This document shows positions 50,301 to 59,800 of a stretch of 64,000 nt of DNA, piece by piece. Both the position numbers and the translations under genes were made by a program. The notes under the pieces were generated by a model. It saw nothing but the letters and a program-made list of their open reading frames with translations. It had not been told where the DNA came from and made no database searches. Numbering within the stretch: position 1 is the stretch's first letter; every line of letters starts with the position of its first letter. The stretch is from Charina bottae (Eukaryota > Chordata > Lepidosauria > Squamata > Charinaidae): NCBI GenBank assembly GCA_023362775.1, contig JALMGJ010000015.1:13626501-13690500 (forward strand), written 5' to 3'.

Positions 50301-53236
50301 CACCGGGAACTTCTTTATAATGGTCCAAAACTGCTGTTGGGAGAGCATTGAAGCCTGCCAAAGTTAGATGGATAGAAACTTTATTTTGGTCATTGACCAA
50401 TAAAATACATTGTATAAAATAAGCAAAATTATTATCCCCTAATATCAATAACTGTTGGCAACCATTTGTGGGCGAAGCTTACACATAATGTAGCAGAATT
50501 TTGCTACTTTCAAATTAATCTTGGCTGTTTAACAGATAACGTAAGTAAAAATTATCAGAGTGCCCCAGGAATTTAAATAAAAGCGGGGTAATCAGCTGGT
50601 GGCGAATGTCTCTGTAAAACTGACAATACAAAAGAATATGGGCTGTGGTTTCTATGGCACCCGTGTCACAGGGTCAATATCGGGTTTCATATGGGATTTT
50701 CCTATATTTCCCTTCCAAAACAGCTGTGGGGAGGGCATTAAATTGGTTGCCTTTGCTGTTGAGAAAATTACGTAAACCACCGTGGTCCCAAAGCTAGATG
50801 TCTCAACCGTATTGGGGCCGGTTGAAGCCTTGAAGAGGGATCCCAAGTGCTGGTAAAATCCTTCTAGTTCTCAGCACCCAAGCAGTAGAAGTGTCCAAAG
50901 CCATGATGGCCTAAGTGTCTGTTCCCAGAAAATGTAATAATTGGGATACCCATTTCTTTGCTAGCCAGAGCAATGCAGGCGGTTGGCTTCCTCCCCGTTG
51001 GTGTCCTCAAGGAATTGTTTAGTCCAGTTCTGGTGCCTCTGCCTCCTATAACTTTCCAGCCCTACATGACAGTTAATGCACAGTATCCTGTCGATCACAA
51101 TTTACCTTAACCTTTTCCTCCCTTTTTCTCTTCAATGCTTTCTTTCCTCATAACTCGTTTGTTCTTCTTTGCTCATGCAGGCTGCTTTAAACATGCTCAC
51201 CAAGTGCCAGTCACTCGAGTATTCAGCCAGTGGGATTCTGACTGTCCCCATCCATCCTGGCATAGTGAAAACTCGTCACAACCCAATTGTAAGTTTTTTG
51301 ACCTGGGAAGAGGTATAACGCATTCATACATATTCACATTGTTGTTGTTCAGCCGTTTAGTCGTGTCCGACTCTTCATGACCCCATGGAGCATAGCACGC
51401 CAGGCCTTCCTGTCCTCCACTGTCTCCCGGAGTTTGCTCAAGTTCATGTTCATTGCATTGGTGATGCTATCTAACCATCTCATCCTCTGCCGTCCCCTTC
51501 TCCTTTTGCCTTCAGTCTTTCCCAGCATCAGGGTCTTTTCCAGTGAGTCCTCTCTTCGCATTAGGTGGCCAAAGTATTTGAGCTTCAGCTTCAGGATCTG
51601 TCCTTCCAATGAGCAGTCAGGGTTGATTTCCTTTAGGATTGACTGATTTGACCTCCTTGCAGTCCAAGGGACTCTTAAGAGTCTTCTCCAGCACCACAGT
51701 TCGAAAGCATCAATTCTTCGGTGCTCAGCCTTCCTTATGGTCCAACTCTCACAGCCATACATTACTACTGGAAAAACCATAGCTTTAATTATACGGACCT
51801 TTGTCGGCAAGGTGATGTCTCTGCTTTTTAATATGCTCTCTAGGTTTGCCATAGTTTTCCTCCCAAGGAGCAAGCGTCTTTTAATTTCATGGCTACAGTC
51901 ACAGTCTGTGGTGATCTTGGAGCCCAAGAAAATAAAATCTGTCACTGCTTCCATTTCTTCCCCTTCTATATGCCAGGAAGTGATGCCATGATCCTAGCTT
52001 TTTTAATGTTGAGTTTCAAGCCAGCTTTTGCACTCTCCTCTTTCAGCCTCATCAAAAGGCTCTTTAGTTCGTCTTCACTTTCTGCCATTAGGGTGGTATC
52101 GTCTGTATATCTGAGGTGGTTGATATTTCTCCCGGCAATCTTAATTCCAGCTTGTGATTCATCCAGCCCAGCATTTCTCAGGATGTACTCTGCATATAAG
52201 TTAAATAAGCAGGGCGACAATATACAGCCTTGTTGTACTCCTTTCCCAATTTTGAACCAACATATTCACATAATGATGTGCAAACACTCAAAGACATGGA
52301 TTACTAATAATGAGTCCCTGAAAGTTGTAGTATTCTGATTATTTGGGTTTTTAGTATTTTATTTAATAAAATAATAAAATAATAATATGCTAGTGCGAAA
52401 ATAAGTATATCAAACCCTTCTGTAAAAGTTATGCTATAGTCTGAATTAAAGCATAACTTTATTGGGTGTAAAGAACTGAATTGTGTGTAAAGAGAATGAA
52501 GGAATGGAAATTTTGACAGAACAAAATGGACAATATTCCCAAAAAGCCCGTTCATTTCCATTTCTTCTTAGCAGGAATATTAAATCTCGCCTTCTCCTCT
52601 TGGAATCTCTTCCCGTTTGAGCTATTGCCGATTCTTTCTATTTGCAGAACACTTTTTCTGCAGGAAAGCATGTGTTTTTATATGAAATGACAAGGACGCC
52701 TTCCTTCTGATAGTTAAGACTCAAGGCAGGGTTGACACATTTATTTTGGAGATCATAATGGGGGAAGGGGAGAAGATTCACATATTAAATCATAAGAGTT
52801 CCACTTTCCAAATATTAGAAGCAACTTTATTGACTCAGTATCTGCACTTGCAAGGCATGCTCACCCATGGCTCACTTACTTTATTCAATTAACCCAATTT
52901 AAGGATTTACAAGATGCATTGGATCACTTGATCATAGGAGCTGTGGTCATATAACATTATAAGCTGAAATGAGAGTGGCCAGTTTAATACAAATCCATCT
53001 CTATTAGGGGTTGAAAATTTATGGTCAAGAGGTCCGACTGCATTCTGCTGATCTGCTTAGGTGAGGATTCTGGGCTGGGCAGGACTGATTTTTAAACCTT
53101 ATGACATCTTTCTCTGTGGCAGCCGGAAATCACTGTGGAAGAGAGCACACAAGGTATCATGACTGTGCTGTCCACGCTTTCTGAAGAGGACAACGGGACC
53201 TTTCTGGATTGGTTGGGTCGTCGAATTCCATGGTGA
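44169..53236 (+). CDS. SDR copy B: intact C-factor-like short-chain dehydrogenase/reductase, six exons, 258 aa
   Basis: Exons are 44169-44324, 46458-46509, 47524-47711, 48616-48774, 51181-51288 and 53123-53236; they total 777 nt, 258 codons plus TGA, all GT-AG with compatible phases. Domains: Rossmann cofactor motif TGSNRGIG near residue 16, INNAG in exon 3, NISS with the catalytic Ser and SYRCSK with the catalytic Tyr and Lys in exon 4, IHPG in exon 5, and the family-typical ending FLDWLGRRIPW. This matches the vertebrate C-factor (C-signal/CsgA-like, sniffer-related) classical SDRs, cytosolic NAD(P)H oxidoreductases whose natural substrate is not settled to my knowledge. No signal peptide or membrane segment was seen. 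Introns hold a LINE ORF1 remnant, a MITE and a Bov-B. Confidence 0.9.
44700..45970 (+). mobile_element. Non-LTR retrotransposon ORF1-like remnant, split by a MITE
   Basis: Two open stretches flank the MITE. Before it (44710-45097) is a charged helical segment (LLDANKKRIDELKSLMENHI) followed by NELTEISWLPSRHGSK. After it is an acidic/Ser-rich region (45345-45965) with FLEDEEELTQLFATLSPEEG and a basic KKRRRSSPK patch. The middle, ending near CIHPLLNSGSRAKP, has stops. The order resembles LINE ORF1 proteins (coiled coil, then an RRM-like fold), but I cannot name the family. Confidence 0.5.
45098..45299. mobile_element. hAT-type MITE (short subtype), 202 bp, 8-bp TSD
   Basis: Ends CAGAGCTTTCCAAAC / GTTTGGAAAGCTCTG; target duplication ATCTAAAA at 45090-45097 and 45300-45307. 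It interrupts the ORF1-like remnant. Confidence 0.92.
46458..46509 (+). CDS. SDR copy B exon 2 (52 nt)
   Basis: Acceptor gctccag, donor gtaagt. Encodes EVKELACKHLNLVVLQL plus one base. Confidence 0.92.
47524..47711 (+). CDS. SDR copy B exon 3 (188 nt)
   Basis: Acceptor ttcttcag, donor gtttgt. Encodes DVTNLESIQVALKEVERCVG, then EGGLIILINNAGIWTFNNLE and ends NTIGPLQMSQ. Confidence 0.92.
48616..48774 (+). CDS. SDR copy B exon 4 (159 nt), active-site exon
   Basis: Encodes AFLPLLKKAAQRSPRQGLSC, then SKAAIINISSTVGSIELMAY and WDVEQTISYRCSK; donor gtactt. Confidence 0.92.
48838..49555. mobile_element. Two L1-like LINE 3' ends in inverted (back-to-back) arrangement
   Basis: 48838-49250 is a minus-orientation 3' end (caagtaattttattaaagat, then A-rich; gcaaaagtccattaagggtt). 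49255-49555 is a plus-orientation copy (ggtaacttttaatggacttt, then T-rich; aatttaataaaattattata-like end). The central part can fold on itself. Same family as 40020-40745. Confidence 0.6.
49925..50850 (-). mobile_element. Non-LTR retrotransposon C-terminal fragments (two partial copies)
   Basis: Minus-strand frames give EPRHCPCGQGTVETTAHLVL (50227-50448) and a second related piece around 50480-50840 (CDTGAIETTAH-like). The C-x-C..H..C arrangement resembles the C-terminal zinc-knuckle-like region of some LINE ORF2 proteins. Related to 61388-61760. Confidence 0.55.
51181..51288 (+). CDS. SDR copy B exon 5 (108 nt)
   Basis: Acceptor ctcatgcag, donor gtaagt. Encodes AALNMLTKCQSLEYSASGIL, then TVPIHPGIVKTRHNPI. 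Confidence 0.92.
51340..52259 (-). mobile_element. Bov-B (RTE) LINE, 5'-truncated, 920 bp, 12-bp TSD
   Basis: Flanked by ACATATTCACAT at 51328-51339 and 52260-52271. Minus-strand readings give NINHLRYTDDTTLMAESEDE (the RT catalytic box, here YTDD) and then DFIFLGSKITTDCDCSHEIK, VVMYGCESWTIRKAEHRRID, FELWCWRRLLRVPWTARRSN and YFGHLMRREDSLEKTLMLGK, characteristic of Bov-B. The 3' end (left) is a short (TTG)n. There is one frame break between the two halves near 51955-51970, consistent with a short deletion. Absent from the same intron of copy A. Confidence 0.95.
53123..53236 (+). CDS. SDR copy B exon 6 with stop (114 nt)
   Basis: Encodes PEITVEESTQGIMTVLSTLS, then EEDNGTFLDWLGRRIPW and TGA at 53234-53236. 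Exon 6 and its upstream intron edge are nearly identical to copy A. Confidence 0.92.
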   Translation, partial: PEITVEESTQGIMTVLSTLSEEDNGTFLDWLGRRIPW

Positions 53237-53295
53237 TCCATCTTCCCACCCTAATGCCATCGGCACTTAATACGCTGAGAGGCGATGGGGCCTCC

Positions 53296-53301
53296 AATAA
53301 A
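53296..53301 (+). terminator. Polyadenylation signal of SDR copy B (AATAAA)
   Basis: 60 nt after the stop, in the same gcctccaataaaccattgaa context as copy A. Confidence 0.82.
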
Positions 53302-55147
53302 CCATTGAATGTCATGAAAGTTCTGGTCCTGCTCTTTTCTTTCTTTCACAAGATTTCAAACATCTGCATATATTATTGAAAACATTTTGTAAAGAAGAAA
53401 GTAATGCAACTATGAAGGACCAATGAAGACTGTTCTGGGTTGGGAGGTTGGGAAGACTGACTCCACGAGTGTTACAAAATACATATTTAGGATCACAGAT
53501 GCAATGTCAGAGGGTGAAATAATGGGAGCCCCACATCTCAAGCCAGAAGCATGATCTACCCGTTTCAACTATTTGTAGGATATATCCTTTGCACCTTATA
53601 TTCCTCACACCTTGATCCCATCTTTGTTACTCCATAATTCCTGGCATTTAGGCTGGTGCTCACCCTACGTCGTAATTCTCACATTTGGTAGTCTCTTTGT
53701 ACATTTCCTTCTTGTTTGATGGAAATACTTAGGTTTTTTTTTCATGGGGTCCAGGTTCTTGGATGGTCATTGGTGGGACTAAAGATAAAGGACCACCATA
53801 TTTGGACACTCCTGTCCTGCCACCAACACCAGTTCTCTGTATCCCTCAAAAGCATGAATGGATCCACAAGTGTCAGAGATCTCAGAGATCTTTGTCTTTT
53901 TATTATTGCACTCTAGGCCCATTTAGAGAGTAAGTATGTGATCCCCTAAAATCTTGACAGGTTTTTGGCGCTAAGATGCTGTAAATAGGGATGTCATGTT
54001 CTAGCTTTGAAAGCTGCTTTACATATTGTTTATTAATGAGTAAGTGTTTATGTTTGGATCAGAATCACAAGATAAATTGATAATGTGGAATAATCCAAAT
54101 TTGGAGATAGCAAGCAGAAAGAGGTTTTGTTGGAAAGTCTATGCCAAACATGGGATAAACACCATAAATCAGTTCATTCATAATGGTTGTTTTAAAGTTT
54201 TGAGAGATTATACTTTGAACATGACTTTCCCGTAACTTCGGCTCAGCAATACATAAAATTGAAGGACATACTGACGAAACCGGAATCTCATGAGAATCCT
54301 TGAGTGATGCAGTGCTTGAGTGAAAACAACAATACAGTTGTAAAAAGGTAAAGGTTCCCCCCGCACCTTAAAAAAGAAGGATGAAGGTCAGAATTAGTTG
54401 TATACCTGAACTGTGGCATGGCGAATTGGAATATCCAGTCTAGGAAAATCAATTGATCCAGATCCTAAGAAGTCTAAAACATACTTGTTAGGATTTAAGC
54501 ATGAAGTCAATTTCTCAGGAAACATTGCTTTGTATTTATGAGGTCCATCAAAGAAGGTTTAAGGAAATGTTGACTCCCACATTTTTTCTGTTGATGTTGC
54601 AAGGACTTTGAGGGTTCTTTAACTCATATGATTTGGTGTTGAACAGCCATACCTGTTTCTGGATTGAAGCCACAGCATATCTTTATATAATTTTGGAAAG
54701 AAATTGGGGCGTTGTATTCCCAAGATACAGAATTTGTCATTTTAAGAAGAGGTTTAGCTTTATTGAGAATGGAGCTGAGCAAAGACAATAATCTTTGTAA
54801 ATGGAAAGAATATCCTCTTCTTGATATTCAGGAATAGATTCAAGATATGTATTTATTATCTATTTCTGAGATGTCTTGTTATTCCAATAATGAGTCACTT
54901 TAACGCATGTAGGGATGGCTGTATCATATACATTTTCTGTATGGGGAGGTCTAGTTTGTTGCATTTCACCACTGCAAAAGGAAAAAAAGGTTATTTCTTA
55001 TTACTAGTTTGCTGGTTGGCATTTTGGACAACTGTGGCCTGATTGGACAATTTCCTCTAAGTATTCTTTTGAACCAGGTCCAGCTCAAATCCCTTTCTAG
55101 GTGTTCTTCTGCCCATTACAAAGGGGGTGAGTAGGTGACGGAGGAAG
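53302..55147. other. B-C spacer with LINE remnant and a SINE tail
   Basis: The first 110 bp match the sequence after copy A; from about 53414 to 55147 there is material absent from the A-B spacer. Around 54080-54240 a + frame reads NPNLEIASRKRFCWKVYAKH and then GINTINQFIHNGCFKVL, like the C-terminal part of L1/Tx1-type ORF2. 54344-54365 (aaaggtaaaggttccccccg) is the reversed tail of a Sauria-type SINE. Confidence 0.5.
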
Positions 55148-56109
55148 AACCTTCAAGACCTCCCTTCCTTGTGCTGCTCGTTCAGAAAATCCCAAAAGGT
55201 TCAGTTATGGGACGCCTACTCAGCTGCTGGACACAAGACCCTTCCTGTCCCCTGCTCCACGGTCATTTCCGACAAAACTGGCACCTGTATATGAATTGGG
55301 ATCAGAGGGCCACTAGCCCTTGCAAAAAGAAGCAGGGAATCACCCAGGAAATACAGGTGGTTCCTATTGGAAAAGGAGGACACGTCTTTGGAATTTCAAG
55401 CCTGCAGCTTGAAAGGGCAAATAGATATTGCTGGGTATGTGCCCATTTCATTGGCTTTCTTCAATGAACGTATACTTTGTTCTCCTAGTGAGACAAAGAA
55501 CACTCGGGCAGGTTTTGGCCTATCAGCTCTGAATGAATCGGAATGGCCGGTGGGGGCGGGGGGAGCCTCCCTTTGTTTACCTGTGCTCGGGATCAAGCTT
55601 TGGACCGACCTTGGAAGCAAGTTCCAGAGGAAACCAGTGTCAGCCTCTGGGGCACCCCTCTCAACGCGGCAGGGGAAGAAACGCTCCCAGACAAGCCAAC
55701 TCCTTGGTGGCACTTTCCCGTGGAAGGGGGAAGGCCACGAAAGGAATGAATCAGCCACATCCTCTGGATACGACATGAAGTATGGTTTTAAAGGTAATGC
55801 ACGCTTATCCACCCTTCTTCCAGGAATGAATTCAGTTGTAGCAGAACCATATAAATTATATTAAAGCTAAGGTTGCAAATGAAAACCACAAATAGTTTTT
55901 AGGGTGGTATATACTCCACCCTTCTTGTCTTGACTGTTCCTTCAATTATAGCAAGCAGCGTTGCCTTCTGCAAGCTTTAAATGGCGTTTATACGAAGATC
56001 TAAAGGTGGGTGTGGCATGGAACTCATAATGGTGGTTCCTACATTGGGAAGAGGCATTTGAAACAAACCTTCAAGCAGGTTGGAAGCAGAAGCTGCAGGT
56101 CCTGAAGAG
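55148..56109 (+). repeat. Duplicated SDR upstream block (third copy)
   Basis: Nearly identical to 42582-44168 without the LTR. It represents the pre-insertion (empty) state at 55336-55340. Confidence 0.9.
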
Positions 56110-56260
56110 ATGGCAAAGGCAGCCGACTTCTCCGTTTTCAGCGGTGACGGGATCCAATCGGGGGATTGGTCTCGGCCTGGTGAAGAGGTTTCTGGAGCTG
56201 CCTTCTCCCCCCAGATGGGTCTTTGCTACCACCCGTGATCTGAAGGGAGATGACAGCATG
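56110..56260 (+). pseudogene. Orphan SDR exon 1 with 5-bp deletion (151 nt)
   Basis: Starts MAKAADFSVFS, then five bases are missing relative to B (cagcattctggtgacg becomes cagcggtgacg), which shifts the frame before the Rossmann glycines. The final codon before the donor is ATG instead of AAG. No matching exons 2-6 follow before another exon 1 at 56707. Confidence 0.9.
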
Positions 56261-56706
56261 GTAAGGATCAGTGAATACAGGCTGAGGTGGGGAATAGTGG
56301 TTACGACGTTGAACTGTGCCTGGACTGGTACAAGTTCCCAGTTGGTCATGAAAGTCTTGGGTGATTTTGAACCCCTTAACCTTGGCTTTCCAGAAGAAAA
56401 GTGGCAGAGAAATGAGATTCTGAAACAAGACCATGTAGAGTAGCTGTATAGGCTCCACTGATGATATTAAACAGCCTTTAGGTTAGCAATTTTAACTAAA
56501 ATGTTATCCGCAAATATTTTCAGTTTATGTTCTTGCATTACTAGTTACATTACTAGTCTGATTCAGGGAAATTTTACTTTTGAAGTTTATCTGAAGATCT
56601 TAGAAAGGGTGTGGTGTCATCCATAAATGTGCTTCCTGTGATGAGAAGAGGCATTTGAAGCAAACATTCAAGTAGGTTGGGAGCAGAAGCTGCAGCTCTC
56701 AAAGAG

Positions 56707-56862
56707 ATGGCAAAGTCAGTTCATTTCTCCGTTTTCAGCGTTCTGGTGACAGGATCTGATCAGGGGATTGGCCTCGGCCTGGTGAAGAGGTTCCTGGAGC
56801 TGCCTTCTCCACCCAAATGGGTCTTTGCTACAACTCTTGATCTGAGTGGAGACGATGCCAAG
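56707..56862 (+). CDS. SDR copy C exon 1 (156 nt)
   Basis: Encodes MAKSVHFSVFSVLVTGSDQG, then IGLGLVKRFLELPSPPKWVF and ATTLDLSGDDAK; donor gtgaga. The codon before the MAK stretch is not ATG, so 56707 is the start. Confidence 0.9.
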
Positions 56863-59800
56863 GTGAGAATCAGTCAGCATAGGATGGGTTGGGAATAGTG
56901 GTTAAGAAGTTGAACTAAGGCTGAACGTCAAGCTTGCATTTTGACCGCCCCCAGGAATATTGTGACCCACATACATATACACACCAATTATACTCTTCCC
57001 TTTTGCAGCAACCAGTGCTAAGCAAAGCACAGATTGAGCTCGTTCTATTTAAATATTATATAGTTTATTTATTTATTAAATTTTGCCACCACCCATCTCC
57101 CCCCAAAGGAGGGACTCTGGGCGGTTTACAATTACGATAAAAGACTTAAAATAACATAAACATAAATAAATATCGAATACAATATAATATAAAAGATAAT
57201 TATAGTATAAAATCCAGATGATGATAAGTATAGCACCGCTCATGTATATCTCAAGGGCTATTTTAGGGCACCAGCCATCTCCAGGAGTGATTACTTCCCC
57301 CCACCCACCCCAGGCAAGGCGGCAGAGATAGTTCCCCTTTTCTTTTTTTCCTTTTCCTTAAATTTTATTCACCAAGGTTTACCCCTGTGCTGAAACCAAA
57401 AAAATAACAATAGGGCTTCCTACATTAATGAGCGCTCTTATCCTTCAGCAATGGTAGTTGCTGGGCAGATTGTCCTCTATAGTAAGTGTTTGGTCAGTGA
57501 TCTCTCCAGTTAATGATCCTTGAATCAGCAGTAGGGTGTGCAGAGTTTCTTGGGGAGCCATATCTGGTTGGGTTAGGTTGAATGGACCAGGTTCCAAGAA
57601 TGTGTGAAGCCTTAATGTGGTTTGTTAAGGTTTGTTTTAGTCAGTAATATTGCACAGAGGCATCTAATGAGGAGGAAATTGTATATCTTTCCTGCTTGCT
57701 CCTCCTTTTGATATTCTCCTCTTTGACATCCAGCTCAAATCATTATCTGCTTCTTATACATAATTACGAGGTTTTTTTTAATTTAATTTTATTGAGTTTT
57801 AAAATACATACTAAAAGTTAGAACAGAAAAAAGAAATAGAAATAGAAATACAATATAAGAAAAAGATAAAGGAAAAGTGAAGTCAAAAAATAATAAACAA
57901 AGAAAATATAGAAAATAGATGTCCTCCAATCTATCTTTGAACTTTAAGCACAATAATTAATTTTAAATGTTAGTCCTTCAAACAATACACAGGAACTTTT
58001 CTTTGTCATATGCCCTTTGATTTCTATAATCCAATCTTCTGATCTTCATATAGGTTTCACCTTTCTTACTATCTCCCAACAATCCATCTTTGGCTTCCAC
58101 TCCTTGAAGTAGTAGTTAAATGTTAAATGTTCATTGCTGCATATTTGTATCTTCAATAGAGTCCAATTAGTACAACAAATAAAAGCATTATTTACTTCTA
58201 ATAAACTACAATATATTCCATTCATATTATGACTAGTTATATTTCACTAGTAGATAACCTAACATATTACATAACTTAATACATAATATAGCAATTCTTA
58301 TAATATTCATACATATATATTCATACATAATATTGTAAAAGTATATCATCCTGTAATTTAATTCTAATTCCACCTCATCATCCCATTATCTTCTTATATA
58401 TATCTCTCCATAAAAAAAAATCTTATATCTCAATTATCCATCTATGATTTCCACTCCTTGGGATAATGTCCATTTAAACTGAATACATCATAACACTTAA
58501 CCTAATACCTAATATACCAATTCTTATAATATTCATACATACATATTCATACATGATGTCATCTTGTAATAACCTTCATTCTAATTCCATTTCATCATAT
58601 CATTATCTTCTCATAAATATATCTCCAAAGAAAAAAGTAATCTATGATGTCAACTTATGTTTATATTTAACCTTATATCTTACACTTAGAATATCACTTT
58701 TTATATATCCATACAGTTTCTCATATTCTGTATACAATCCAAATCCATGTTTTCATTAACCTTGTGTCCCATATTCATGATACTGAATCTTCTGTTTAGG
58801 TTATGCCAAATTCACAATATGCAATGCCAAGTTCACAATATACAGCCTGCTTTTTTCTATATCTCGTGTAGAGTATCAAAGTAATTTTCTCACCCTTTCC
58901 ACGTATTTCACAATATCTATCCAATTGCATACTCAAATTTTCTCCCTGTCTCCACTGCCATAACATATTTATACCAGAATTATAACGTATAGCCTTCAGG
59001 ATGTTTTTCTGAACCAATATATTTAAAATTCCCTCCTCCTGTTTCTCTTCTATTTCAAAAACATTTTTCTTTCCTGTTTCTAATTCTATTTTTTGTTCTT
59101 TTTTTTCTTGGTCTTGCAAGCTCCAAGCTTGGCTGCCAGCTCGACCAGTCAGAGTTTCTCAGAGTGCTGAGACCTGGCTGAATTTTCCTTGTTTGCAGTG
59201 GACTACAGAAGTTGTGAGACCACTGAAGTTTTTCCCCTGAAGAAGGGGGGACCAGAAGATTGCTCACAGGGCCATTGGAATTGCCCACTCCTGTTTTTCT
59301 TTGTAGTTTCCACCACGGAGGGAACAGGGGTGAGTGCAAGGGAATGGCTGAAGAGGCATCTAGCTCTTACAGGGAATCTAAATCTCTTTGAAGAGATATA
59401 AGAGCGTGCAGTTGCTTTTAGATCACTTTAGAATTTTTTCTCAGATTAGAATGTTTTTGGTATCTAAGATCTATCTTTTGGACTTTGCTTAAAATGTTGG
59501 CTAATTTTGTGCTTTCTTTGCTATAACTGATTTTGGTGGAAGCTTGATGGATTCTACATTTGCAACATAATGAAACATTTGCATTTTTTTTACCTTTCTT
59601 TTCTATTAGAAAGAGACTCTGTTTGTAATTCTTCGCTCAACAAACTAATTGACTATTTATTTCTTGAGAAACTGTTTGTTTGGATTAAGCAGCTTGCAGC
59701 TTGAAGAACAAAAGTACAGGGAAACATTTGTAAACTTTTTTTTTCTTTTTTTCCCTCTACATTCTTTCAGAGTGGATTTTGTTTCACTTGTAATTTATTT

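Noticed and set aside
51349..51954. 201-codon minus-strand open frame
   Set aside because: It is the C-terminal part of the Bov-B reverse-transcriptase protein, not a host gene.
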